A stretch of DNA of 64,000 bases from Glandiceps talaboti (taxonomy: Eukaryota; Hemichordata; Enteropneusta; Spengelidae), in the NCBI RefSeq assembly GCF_964340395.1, contig NC_135551.1, positions 30,343,455 to 30,407,454 on the forward strand, written 5' to 3'. Within the stretch, counting starts at the first letter, position 1. Each line of letters opens with the position of its first letter. The position numbers and the translations under genes are program-made. Below are positions 48,513 to 63,986 of the stretch, in pieces. A model generated the notes under the pieces. The model was not told the origin of the DNA, did no database searches, and worked only from the letters and a program-made list of their open reading frames with translations.

Positions 48513-49198
48513 CATAAGTGTGGTTATAAACCACAGTTGGCATCCAGACTAAGATTGCCCTGAAGTTAAAACATGATCAAAATCACTTCTACGTAACTTT
48601 TCTAGTCTTTTCAAGCAAACAAAACTTTAATATCCTCCATCATGCACTATTAAACATAAATTGTCTGATTACCATTGATTCTACAAACATTGCTCAACAA
48701 AAAGCTGTAATTTTTTTCCCTGTCAAACTCAGTATAGTGAAATTCCGATGGGAAATCATACTCCTGCTGTATCGTTTCTGTCTGAGGTATACCCTAGAGT
48801 AATGTAGACTTATTCACTTTTATCAATGTTATACATTATAGATTCAAGAAAGGCCAAGCAAACACTACACATCTGTCAGTTTTACTGTGCACTAGACAGA
48901 CAGGAGCACCAACTGTTACTACTTAATGTACATCATTACAGTTATCATTTTAATTGTAGTCCTGAACACCCTAGTCACCAGTAAATGAATTGCATATCAA
49001 AATGCCAGGAGAACTATTAACTGCCAAGGATGTGTTATTCATTAGGGGGAAATTCAATTTGTGTAATAATCTACTAATGATGGGAAAGAGCACATGGATG
49101 CCTCTCTCACACTTCCTGTTTGTTTGACAGAAGCCTTTTTGGAGTGTGCTGAATGTGGTTTTCTAAATCATAATGTGGGTGGGGTGGGGTGGGGTAGA
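48513..49198. other. Intron segment before a (GA)n tract
   Basis: AT-rich and non-coding as far as I can see. A GGGTGGGGTGG stretch precedes the GA tract at 49,176-49,199. Confidence 0.5.
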
Positions 49199-52181
<2,983 letters not shown>

Positions 52182-52345
52182 TAAATTACATAAACTTTAA
52201 TATTTTTAAGAATTAAACAAAATTTACATAAACTTTAATATTTTTAAGAATTAAACAAAATTTATTTAAACTTTAATATTTTTAAGAATTAAACAAAATC
52301 TATTTAAACTTTAATAATTTTAAGAATTAACCAAAATCTATCTTA
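52182..52345. repeat. 38-bp tandem repeat, four copies
   Basis: Units contain ACATAAACTTTAATATTTTT and AAGAATTAAACAAAAT, with growing divergence toward the right. Confidence 0.95.
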
Positions 52346-52711
52346 AATTCTGTGAATTATTCACAGGGTTTGATTTTTCTTAACAGTTTGAACATTAATA
52401 AATACATCAGTGTATTTGTATCAAGTTGTAAGTAGATAAAATCTAACCGTGTGGCCTAAATATTTTCTTGTCCCCATCAAAATATTATGGTACAAGGTAT
52501 AGAAATCTTGCTAAATTTTATAAGATTTCCTTCTTCCTCAAGGTTCCTACTAATGTCATGGTAAAAGCATGGAAATCAGTGCAAGTTTTGTTAATTTAAG
52601 ATTTCTTGGATGTCATTTGGGGTTCTCCACAATCCCCACAACATTATAGTATGAGGTATGGAAATCTAGCCAAGTTTTACAAGATAACCCCCCCCCCCTC
52701 CTCCCTACCAA

Positions 52712-52860
52712 GGAGTTTGCAGTCAATAGTTCTGAAATATAGGATGGAACTTTGTTTCTGAGACATTTGTTAACAAGTTTGTTGAAATGTTTATCGTGCC
52801 TTTCTTGAATTGTTGGCCAGTCTAAGTTTTGTAAGTTTAACAATATTTCCCTTACATGTA
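52712..52860 (-). pseudogene. Non-LTR reverse-transcriptase C-terminal relic
   Basis: A minus-strand ORF contains LNLQNLDWPTIQERHDKHFN followed by KLVNKCLRNKVPSYISELLT. This resembles the region after the polymerase domain in CR1/L2/jockey-like LINEs, where a pattern of the type L-x-W-x-(T/S)-(L/I)-x-x-R-R is followed by a helix and P-x-Y-(L/I). Only about 50 residues survive; a C-tract at 52,688 ends it. It is flanked on both sides by related sequence (GTATGGAAATC and surroundings), so it may be inserted in, or part of, a diverged repeat. Clade is not assigned. Confidence 0.45.
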
Positions 52861-53007
52861 TATTATTGGGATTCCACAAGCCCACCACAATTATGTTATG
52901 TAGTATGGAAATCAGGGTAACTTTTACCAGACTTATTCCTCTAAATTTCAAAATGAATGGAAATAGGATATAGGTTTGATCTAACAAATAATGTGAACAA
53001 AATGTCA

Positions 53008-54623
53008 ATGAGTTGAGTTATAAAATAATCCATTATATTCTCACTTGCTTAGTCTTACTGTGGTGTTTGTACTTTACTCAACTGTAGAAACACAGAAAGC
53101 CACTCTGTGTCTGAGTATCACTACAGGTACCCTAAAGTAAAGTCTATACAGACCTGTCAGTAAATTACGCAGTTTAAACAAATTTACTAAAAAAAAATGT
53201 ATTTGTTGACTGTTAATCTACTCAGAGAAAATTATGAATTCAGCTTGAAATTCAAACATTAGCCAACAAAAATTCTCATTTTTCATCTAATGTTATCAAA
53301 CTTACAGGTTTTTTCGCTTTTACGTCGTGAATTAGATTATCCATAACAAGTCTGCAATGGTTCTGTATAATACCTGTATATAAACACTATGGTAAATCTT
53401 TCAATGTTTTTTTTTTACTTGATTACAATGTGAACCCACATTTTGAGACAAAAAGATGAATACAAATATTTCTCATTATATCTTAAACCATAGCTAAGCT
53501 TTCAAATGGTATTTTTTAATGTATTTTGTTGTTAATATAGATAAATATCTGAATTTAATCTCTTTTTTTTTTTGGGGGGGGGGGGGGTATTCTTTCTGCA
53601 TATACAAATGTCCGTGTATTTATTCTTGTGTTTCATATTTGAAATTTTTTAGCTGAGAATAATTTTTAGTAATCAAATAGTTCATGTCATATGACATTAA
53701 TTTGAACAAACCTTGTTTTTATGGGGGTGAGTGAGGGGGAGGGGGGATACATTGGAATGTTATGTATTCCAAAGGTCGATGTAAGCCAAACCCTGGTCTA
53801 GCTGCCAGATCACGGGCATACAAACTTTAAAGGTGACCATAGGTTGTATATTGCTGAAGGCACTGTGGATAGCTTGCTGTGTACCACAGGTATAGCATCC
53901 ATGGCTTTTGTTTGGCAATCTTCCAAGCACAAATCTGAGGTCTTATTACGAGACTAGACAAACAACTGCCCAGAAAGAAACATTCAGGAAATAAAGCGAT
54001 TTGATTGATTTACATTATGAAAGCCATCTAAGGCTTTGACAATGTCAAACCTATCCGAAAGGACAAACATAAATTATATCTAATATTCACATTTAGAAAT
54101 ATCAATTTTCATAACCATAATTAATCAAACACAGTATCAAAACACATCATATACTGGATTTACATTTACTAATAATTATATTACCCACTATCAAAAATGA
54201 GAACATTCCATTTACGGAAAGGGGAGGCTGATCCCATCAACTGCATTGACACCTACCTCTCTATACAGAGTGATCTATCTCGGCACTTATGCAGTTTTTA
54301 ATGATTTTGGCAAGTGAGTTTTTAACCAAGGCATTACAAACATGTAAACATGGGACAATCAAGGAAATATTGACAGGTTCCAAAATAATTTGAACGTTAA
54401 CTAGGGAAGCAAGTGAAATGGTTTTATAAATTTCAATACTGCCCTAAAGATACACATGAAATATCTAATCCACATAAGAAATGTATTCTTTAAATGTTAA
54501 AGTTAACATGACAAAACTTTGAAATAATTTTGAGTGAAACACAACTGCAGCCAGTTTATATTCTTATACATGTGTTTCTTGTAATTGTTCAATTTATAAT
54601 ATGTTATCAAAGTTAATACAACA
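53008..54623. other. Intron segment with a T/G tract and a possible SINE tail
   Basis: At 53,563-53,587 eleven T are followed by fourteen G. At about 53,760-54,012 a less AT-rich stretch ends AATAAAGCGATTTGATTGATT, like the tail of a dispersed retroelement on the plus strand, but I cannot place its start or family. Confidence 0.45.
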
Positions 54624-54750
54624 CAGCTATCAGATTGTTGCACAGAGTACCTCTAGTATCCCTCCCCTATCTGATTGGTGCACAGAGTACCTCTAATATC
54701 CCTCACCCTATCTGATTGGTGCACAGAGTACATGTACCTCTAATATCCCT
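54624..54750. repeat. About 50-bp tandem repeat with CCAAT boxes, three copies
   Basis: Units contain CTATCTGATTGGTGCACAGA and GTACCTCTAATATCCCTC. The last two hold ATTGG, the first ATTGT. Confidence 0.9.
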
Positions 54751-55289
54751 CTCCTTTGATGAAAACAATCAAAACTACTATGTCAGTACATCAACTTTTT
54801 ATTATCTCATTAGTGGTGTAAATACTGACAACTGGCAGGGCTACAATCATCAGCAACACAGCCAACACCTGTAAGTGAGTTTGAATTTCTGATATCTGTC
54901 AGACCTGAAGCAGTAGCAGAATTGCCATGACAACATGGATGACATAATTGCTGACTGACAGTTACAATAAAACTGACATCCATGCATACTCTATGGAATA
55001 GAGATATGATGATTCAACCTTGGCCTAGGGGGCATTAATAGTCTACAACCTTGGCCTAGGGGCTCTAGTGGCCTACCTTTGTTCACTGATTGATTTGAGG
55101 TCTCTGTACAGAATACTTGATTACTTATGGAACAGCTATCTCAGCAAATACTGTGGTAGGTTCATTCACTGACCTCTTTCCCTTGGTATATGGTGTATAA
55201 CTCAGTTGCATCTTCAGTGCAGATGAAATTACACAGACCAACAACACCCCGAAAGACAAAGATACAGACAGAAACAAAGAGTAACACAA

Positions 55290-55545
<256 letters not shown>

Positions 55546-56108
55546 GGAGAAGGAGACCATCTATTCTATTGTCAAATTCTTAGATTTTTACAAAAATTAA
55601 TTTCTTAATTTTCAGTTACTACAAAACAAATCTGACCATATATAAGATCATTTACACATGTGAAAGTGTTCTTATATTGTTCGAATCAATCTGTCATGAA
55701 AAAATAAATCCATGCCACCTTACTACGTGGTGCACAAAGTCCAAACAAAAGAAGAAAAGCTATGAACTAGAGAGGGCAGTAGCACCTATTAAGGAGCATA
55801 ACTTAAGAAAGATCATTTGAATTCTGTGAAGCACATACTTTTCACAAAACTGTCAAGTTCAGTAACTTCATTTAAAACAAGCACTCTCAGCCTTATTAAG
55901 CAACTCAAAACATGCATCAACGTAAAACACTTCAGATACACCCTCATCACTAAAGACATGTTTCCATGGTATCTTCTGATGACATCATTGCCTTTTCCCC
56001 TGATACCAGAAAGGATTCTAACCAGATTTGACAATTGATGGGCTAAACTTACAAATAACACGTCTCAAGGAAATAGACTCATTAACTGTTGTCTAATTTG
56101 ATAAAGCT

Positions 56109-56395
56109 TGTATCAAGTCAGTGTTCAAGCTTTCTTGCAGTGTTCAAGTCAGTGTTCAAGCTTTCTTGCAGTGTTCAAGTCAATGTTCAAGCTTTCTTGC
56201 AGCATTCAAGTCAGTGTGCAAGCTTTCTTGCAGTGTTCAAGTCAATGTTCAAGCTTTCTTGCAGTGTTCAAGTCAGTGTTCAAGCTTTCTTGCAGTGTTC
56301 AAGTCAGTGTTCAAGCTTTCTTGCAGCATTCAAGTCAATGTTCAAGCTTTCTTGCAGTGTTCAAATCAGTGTTCAAGCTTTCTTGTAGTGTTTGA
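56109..56395. repeat. 31-bp minisatellite, about nine copies
   Basis: The unit is GTGTTCAAGTCAGTGTTCAA plus GCTTTCTTGCA. Because 31 is not a multiple of three and the unit lacks stops, the three plus-strand frames are all open and give three overlapping ORFs with the same peptide order (FKLSCSVQ...); this is a feature of the repeat, not of a gene. Confidence 0.95.
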
Positions 56396-56607
56396 GTGTT
56401 CAAGATTTACTCCAACTAATACTTTACAGTATCCAATTGATACATACATACCAACTTTTCAAATACTCTGTAATAATATTAATCTTAGTTTTTATGTAGT
56501 TTTTAGTAGTGAATTCCCATAACATGCTGAAAGTGCTGTAAAATTATTATCTGTGGCAGTACAACACCCCTTTTTAAAATACTTCAACTGGAGCAAACTA
56601 ATCTTTA

Positions 56608-56715
56608 TGGCCCAGATATGGGTTTTGTGGACTGAGGTTGTATGGCGGGAGGGCCTGACTTTAGGAGGGCCCATAGGCAGTACTACTGAGGTTCGCAAAA
56701 CCCATATCCAGGCCG
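56608..56715. repeat. Inverted repeat with GC-rich loop
   Basis: The left arm GGCCCAGATATGGGTTTTG pairs with the right arm CAAAACCCATATCCAGGCC around about 65 bp that includes GGAGGGCC and GGGCCC. The stretch is clearly more GC-rich than its surroundings. It may be a small foldback element; no target duplication was identified. Confidence 0.7.
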
Positions 56716-56939
56716 AAAAGGTTTTATCATGTAGTGTACCCCATGAAGCAGCACGGATACATCATTTGAGTCACATAATCACATAAATTGGCACTGAAAT
56801 ATTATTCTATTCACAGAAACATCAAAATTATGAAGAAGTTAACAAAGCCAAATCATTGAGCAAATGGCAAATTATTGATATGCATACTCTCCATTGAACT
56901 GCATTTGGATTGGTACTGGGTATATGATAAAATCTGTTA

Positions 56940-57140
56940 CAACCTTTACCCTATTAGTACCAAGTCCTGATTATACAGTGTTTACTCGCACACAATCATG
57001 GTTCATATCTTACCTAAGGACTTTTGCCATTTTAGAAACAAACGGGCAGCAGCGAGACTCAAACCTGCAACCTACAACCTGCAACCTACAACCTACATAT
57101 TCCAAGCAACTCAGCACTCTAACCATTCAACCATCATGAC
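56940..57140 (-). mobile_element. tRNA-derived SINE
   Basis: On the minus strand a Pol III box A-like TGGTTGAATGGTTAGAGTGC (57,133 leftwards) is followed by box B-like GGTTTGAGTCTC (57,065-57,054). The space between is lengthened by a GTAGGTTGCAGGTT micro-repeat. Downstream comes a body with CACTGTATAATCAGGACTTG, similar in style to the conserved part of other invertebrate tRNA-SINEs. The 5' part resembles a class II (Leu- or Ser-like) tRNA. It is too mutated to be a functional tRNA. Confidence 0.7.
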
Positions 57141-60100
57141 TTACATTGATTTTCTTTCACGATTAACACTGGTGTTGGTATCTTACTATCTCAAGTCCAT
57201 GTGTTGACAAGATCTAAGCATTTATATGGATTACTTTGCTTTCATTGTCAGCTGACCTAAATTTTAATACAGTATGTAGAGAGGATTTGTCTACACATTT
57301 GAATGACATATTCCTAGAAGCTAAGTAATGTCTTCTTCTTTTTTTACGGTGAACAAAGTTTTCCTTTGCTGGCTTTCTTCTTCAATAAGGTTGAATGACT
57401 GTATTCTAACTTATGCATTTTCCGGGGGTGGGCTGCACTTATAGAATTTCAAGACTAACCCTTTTTCCTTTGAAAACACAAAAATGTCTACACTTAAACT
57501 AATGCAATGCATCACTAGTTTTTATCAAAAAATAAAATACTCTTACTCTTGTTTCCACAAACAAACAAACAAACAAACAAACAAATATGCATACTGATAA
57601 CATATTCAATTCCTCTCTACGGACAGCATGAGATCTTGTCTTTTTCTATCAAAAACACATTTTGCACTTGGGACGTTGAATTGACTGGAAGCAAGATGTG
57701 TGACATTTAATAATCTGTAGAGTGTATTCACTGATGAATTAATTAGCTAGGATATGTTCAACTTTATTCTATTCATCACCTGACACTGATTGGTTCAAAT
57801 CAAGTCAGATGAAACTTCTATCAATATCCAACCTTTCTTTTGTAGACATGAATCCGATTAATTCTGACACTGAGTACAATGAATGTCATCAAAGTGTCAG
57901 TGCTTTCCTCTATGTTCTTTTGGATGGTTTGTGTTGAGATATAGCTGGATACTTCTACACTTGTACGCAACTGATATGGTGAATTCTTTATATATGGCAG
58001 TAAACTAACATCTAATCTCTATAGCAGTGTTTAGCATCTACCAGTATTTCATCTCAGCACAGACACTTTGAAAGGTTTATCACTTTGATAATCAATGCAT
58101 AAATTGACAAATGTCAATCACTCTTAATTTGCATATATATTTGCAAACTTGTATCAACTAACAGGATTATTTCTTGATAATGACATAATTTGTATCATTT
58201 TGTTTCCTTATATGGAATCTACTGGCTAAAATGTATACAATGAAAACATAATTTGCATAGCTATTCAATCAATATTAAGTCTTATCTATGCATACCACTT
58301 ATTGCTAACAAATTTACATAAGTGTTACATTAATATGTAAAGTGCATACGATGAAATTGGCAGTGACCTTGTAAATGATGAGGACAAATGACAAAAATAG
58401 GATCATTTATTAGGGCAATTAACTTCAGAACCTGGAAGGTTAAATTAATTACTTAGCGCATTTATCCTGCTGACAAGTCATTTATCATGTGAGAGTAAAC
58501 ACAGATGTAGAATTATTAATCTCCTGTCACCTGCCAAAATTAGTAAAATTTCATCTCATATTTGTAATCAACCAGATTTCACCCAGATACTCTTTTGTCA
58601 AGCTATACAAGAAACTGTCAACTTAACCAGTTTTCCCTTTCACTACTGTTAAAGTTTTACATGTAAACTCGATAACCATTTTGTCTGTTACCAATTCCTT
58701 TCTTAAATGGACAGTACTAAGCGGGAACACAAACAGAATAACACACAGACAGACAGACAGACAGACAGACACAGATACATAGACATAGAAATAGTCACAT
58801 AAATCATACAGGCAGACAGACACAGGCAGACACACAGAACACAGACACAGACACAGACACAGACACAGACACAGACACAGACACAAAAAACATGTATATA
58901 TTACAAGTAAGTGCAAACAATAAATTTAACATTTCATAAAATCCAAGAAACATAGCACCTGCATTGTAATGACAAAGTTTTACATAAAAACAATAACTCA
59001 CTAATTCCTAGACTAATCTTCACAAATATCTATCACTTCAACTCATTGAATTCACAAGGAAACTATTCAGAATGAGTGAGTATTCCCATTAGCACATAAT
59101 TTCATCAAACTTAGTTTAATTTGATGAATCAAGCAATTCATTTCTTAGATGGCTATCAATGTTAGTATACATTCTTTCCACAGAGGATTAATTTGGTACA
59201 TTTTACATAAAATCAACTACTTTCCTCAACTTCCTGTACAACAGATTTGTCCACTCTAAAACAGATTAAAGTGCTCAACATTTGCCTTTAAAATTAATCT
59301 TGCATAATCTGTAACCACAGGATTGGACTTGTACAACAAAATTGTCTGTACAATTCCACACTCACTTCAAGCATGCACAGCCTACTAATTGTGAATACTA
59401 CAAAGTTTCCGATCAATTTAATCACAATTTCTGTTGACACATTTTCCGTGAAAATCCTAACAATTTTCAGTATCAATATGTTTCCAAGGAAATTGTTCCA
59501 TAATTTTATTTAGCTAGATATTATCCGATTAAAATTCAACACACAGTTTTCAGAAATGTTTGTATCTTTCCCATGTTTCGATTCATATGTCTCTTCACTA
59601 GGTATTTGAGAAACAAATAATTCCCTAATCATTTTTGTGCCTGGATGCCGGAATATAAAAGGGTCCATTGCATCCTTCACTAGTTCTGTAGAGACAACTT
59701 TAACAGTAGACAATTTCATTTTCTTTCAGCTTCAATGAAGTATGCTTTATTTTGCTGATGAATGAAGTATATCATTCCGTTCAATTTGATAAGGTTGTGA
59801 AACAAGGTGACTTGAATATGACCTCTACTTAAGAACATTACCTTTGTGCCAGGTTTGAATGAAATCAGTTTGTATGTTGTGTCATTTTCACAAGTCAGGA
59901 AATTGTTTTTGTTCTCTTGGGGAAACTTGTTCTATCCTTACCACAAAGAGGTTTGGTTTTATATTAAAGTATGGCATGTGTATGTCAATGTGTGAAGTAA
60001 ATGCAAGTACATGGATGCAGTCCACATCATGCTTTTGTGTGTACGTGTGTGGATGTATGTGCATGTTCAGTTCAGTTCATTTAGGGACAAGTATCCACAG

Positions 60101-63100
60101 ATAATAAAGTCCCTCAGTTCCTGATAGTCGTGCGAAAATGCTGATCAATATTGTTCTTGAAGTCATTTGTGTCCTGTGACATGATTACATGGTTACATGT
60201 GTATGTATGTGTGCATGTATGTATGTATGTATGTATGTATGTATGTATGTGTGTAATTAAAGTGTGTGTGTGGGGGGGGGGGGTTGGATGGGTGGGGGTT
60301 GGGATAGACACACTAAATAATTATGAATTTACACCACGGAAACAAGTTCAGTTTCATGTATGTTGAATCCGCAACTTGTTCTTGAAGTAATGGGGCTCTT
60401 TGAAATTGCAAACACTTAGTGCTATTAATTTGATGGTAACACAGACAAACTAAGGAATGTAGTTAGGCAGCTGGATAAAACCACACACAAATAGACTCTG
60501 AATGATTTACACTACTAAACGAAGACCACAAATTGATGTCATTTTAGGCCATTAAACTAACAAACCAAATTTCTACTTTTTGACATTTTCAATTACTTCT
60601 CAGCAGACTGGTGATTTCCTTAAATCTATCTTAGTACATCACTAATTTACAAATACTACTAACCAGTTTCATAATTCATAAAAACAATTAGGTGTGACTG
60701 ACTATTGATAGAACAAAATTGGTTTACTAATGTTTTCATAATTTGTAGATGACTTGGGGGATTTGATGTACTGTTTATATCTAACAAGGTAATGAAGCAA
60801 TTCTTGTGTTGTTTGCCAAGGGTTTCTACATACATGCATTCCTGTTTGATTTTACTACACTTGTGTCATTAGTGATGTGTATCTCTGTAATTTAGTTTTC
60901 ATCCTCATTTCATATACAATATAATAGTTACGTCATTTTATATCGATAATTGAATGTAAAATTTAATCTGTACACAAAACTAAACGATCCAAGAAAACTA
61001 CTTTACATCACTGAATAGATGGTAAGTACCTGAACCAGATAACAGAATTTCATTTACTTGTTGTGATTTGTTACCATGACAACATGTACGTGAATCAGAT
61101 TAAAATTACATAAATTACAATAATTTTCATTATTACTATTCAGAATATAGTTCAAATTTGCCAAAACATTACAGAAAAATAAGAATCTAGTTTACAGATA
61201 TTTGGAGGGAAAGTACTTGGTTAGTAGTTTGTGTGTTTGCATGAAATCACTTTATACTGTAAGTGTGAGTGGTCAATCATTGTAAATCTACACTAAATGA
61301 GAACAAAATGGCTGGACTAGATTCGCACCCCAGTGGGCTTTTGAAGAAGTTTGGTTAATTATAACAAAATCTGAGGGAGTATTGGTTGCAATAAAACACA
61401 GAGAGTTATATTAAAATAGACTGACTTACAAACGTAATTTAGGCTCTCATTCCTACTAGTCATAAAAGTAGCACCGTTGATTTTAACAGCTGTATGGTAT
61501 CAAATCTTTATCCTGCCTACCCAACACACCAGATTACCAACACTTTCAGCTCCAAATCTTCTTACGATACAAAAAGTAATACCAACTTCAGTTCTATTTT
61601 TGATCAAGTAATTTCATTTTGATATCTGAGTCTCTCGATAATACACCCACTATAATGAAAGAATTATCCAGAAGTAATCCTTCCTATAAACTGGCATATC
61701 TACAAGTCACCACATTACTATTCTCGGATAAATCATGTTACTTTCCGATCCTTAATCATTCCTTATTTGTGTTTTCCTTAATCTTCTTAACAGTCAAGCA
61801 GTTTCATCTGATCCGGTGTTCTTTTAAAACTAACCACTTTATTGGGGTCTGCTTTTTTTCCACTTCTTTCTTTGAAGCAATTAAACATCAGAAGCTGCCT
61901 ACATCTACAATCCCCTTTGGTATACTAGTAGTAGTAGTAGTAGTGCCTCTTTCTTATATACACAGACACTACACCAATTGATTGAAACCAATACATAATG
62001 CAACTAATCTATCCACAGCACCACTAGGGAGGTGTAAAACGATGGCGGCAACTATTAGATGTGATCTTAGAGACCTTTCATTTGCTGAACACAGATGTTA
62101 CATGTGATAGATACATACATAATTGTTCACACATTTAGATACGTTTAGGTATCCAGGGGTTACTGATCAAGTAAAAGCCATAGGAGACTACATTTTACCA
62201 TTTTTTAGAAACTTTTTAGAATGTTGATTTAGTAAGCTTGTCTTACTTAAGTGCAGTCAGCAATTTTCAAAGCATTTCAAGTAAGAGATTTGTAAAACTA
62301 TACATACATTTAAAACATTAACCAGTCTAGGATGACGGTGACCAAGTTTGCCCCCTAAGACATCAGTATTTGATGACTGTTTCCCCCTCAAGACTGCCTC
62401 TTTCAAGGAGTGTGTATAAAACCTCACTAATACCTTTCTTGTTCTAAATAAATCAGTGCAAAGTGACATTTACTAAAATTAAGTCTTTTCACACCAAATC
62501 TACTGACGAGATCTTTTAAATCTGTAGCAATTACTCTGATTGATTGCTGAAGAGAAAATGGATATGTCCTGCCGTGCCATGCTGTGCTAGACCATACCCT
62601 GGCCATTTACAGTGTAAGATCTGTTTCAATCATACATCGTTGATGAGTAGTCGCCAATACTGACTGACTGTTGTTACATACTGCACAAAATTTGATGAAT
62701 TGCTACATGTGGATATCAATATCGGGGATGTTTATCAAATACTACTACACGGTCTATACAATTACTTATTTTGATTAATTTCCATGGCATAAACACCAAA
62801 CTAGGGATGACGTCCAACAATGTTAAACCACAAACCAAATAAACCATGTGTTATACGGTCAAACTCACAAACACAAATAATCAATCAATTGTATAGCTAG
62901 CCTAGAGACTTGGCTATCTGACTTGACGGTTTATTAGTATGTTGAGACAAATAGCCACTATGATGTTGCCAGATGTAAGTATGGTACTACCTGTATTCTA
63001 TTATTCTATACAAGTATTACAAGAAATCCTATTATTCTATTGGTTCTCTTAGCAGGTGTCAATATCCCTGCCTTGAATCCTATCATTTTATTGGTTCTCT

Positions 63101-63185
63101 TAACAGGTGTCAATATCCAATTCTGATTGGTTTTAACTCTAGAGTTTGAGTACAGATATGGCTAAGCAGTTCTAGGCATGACACC
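57141..63185. other. Intron segment with small microsatellites
   Basis: Contains (AAAC)n at 57,557-57,585, CAGA/CAGACA repeats at 58,745-58,885, an (ATGT)n run at about 60,200-60,250 and a twelve-G tract at 60,272-60,283. A 50-bp phrase with TTATTGGTTCTCTTARCAGG is present twice at 63,018-63,118. Minus-strand ORFs at 59,294-59,719 and the plus-strand ORF at 61,619-61,981 show no recognised domain. Confidence 0.5.
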
Positions 63186-63508
63186 TCTGATACTGATTGG
63201 TCAGCTCTAGGTAAGAACTCTGATGCTGATTGGTCAGCTCTAGGTAAGAAGTGTGATGCTGATTGGTCAGCTCTAGGTAAGAAGTCTGATGCTGATTGGT
63301 CAGCTCTAGGTAAGAAGTCTGATGCTGATTGGTCAGCTCTAGGTAAGAAGTCTGATGCTGATTGGTCAGCTCTAGGTAAGAAGTCTGATGCTGATTGGTC
63401 AGCTCTAGGTAAGAACTCTGATGCTGATTGGTCAGCTCTAGGTAAGAACTCTGATGCTGATTGGTCAGCTCTAGGTAAGAAGTCTGATGCTGATTGGTCA
63501 GCTACAAC
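63186..63508. repeat. 33-bp minisatellite with CCAAT boxes and donor-like sites, ten copies
   Basis: Units start at 63,186 and every 33 bp: TCTGATGCTGATTGGTCAGC followed by TCTAGGTAAGAAG or a close variant. Each unit holds CTGATTGG (a CCAAT box on the minus strand) and AGGTAAGAA, a donor-like sequence on the plus strand, opposite to the gene. The 11-residue repetitive minus-strand ORF (ADQSASEFLPR) follows from the 33-bp period and is not considered coding. Confidence 0.95.
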
Positions 63509-63986
63509 AAAAGGTAAACTCACCAATACTGAGTGGTAACTTATATGAATATCAAAAGTATTAAAAATTCATCAGCTGCTGTTTTATGAAATGTCATCCA
63601 TCCTTCCCTAACACCTTTTACGACATGGAGTCAAAAACGTGACAAATAAAAAGATTAATGAAAACACACAAGTAGAGTTTTTCCCTCAAGGCAGTGTCTG
63701 GCTATAGTATCTAGTCTACGGTATCTATATTTCATGTATTATCACTTTATGAGACAATATGATACAAACAGTATATACCACCTGAAGGCAGTAGTGTTTG
63801 TTGATTTCTACCAACATTGAAAAGATTGACAAAACCTACCTTCTAATTCTATTTTAACGTCCGTTAAAACGGAAATTAATTTCTTCACCGATAATCCATT
63901 TGTATGTTTGAATTGCTACATAAGACTAGTTACTATGGTAACAATTGGGTAAGGAGATTACTAGAATCATTCGCTCAAAAACTCAC
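63509..63986. other. Right end of the long intron
   Basis: AT-rich sequence between the 33-bp array and the possible donor at 63,986. Nothing else recognised. Confidence 0.5.

Noticed and set aside
56089-56522. Three overlapping repetitive plus-strand ORFs
   Set aside because: The 31-bp unit lacks stops and shifts frame each unit, so all frames are open; no evidence of a protein.
57054-57133. Functional tRNA gene
   Set aside because: Boxes A and B are present, but box B is mutated, the spacing is expanded by a micro-repeat and no cloverleaf stems close; a SINE fits better.
59294-59719. Two adjacent minus-strand ORFs
   Set aside because: Some protein-like composition but no recognised motif, frame change between them and no spectrin pattern; not supportable as exons.
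61619-61981. 120-residue plus-strand ORF
   Set aside because: No domain, Phe- and Val-rich by base composition, includes a (TAG)n-derived valine run; likely chance.
63110-63526. 138-residue minus-strand ORF with an 11-residue repeat
   Set aside because: Explained by a stop-free 33-bp period; no similarity to dystrophin or any known repeat protein that I recognise.
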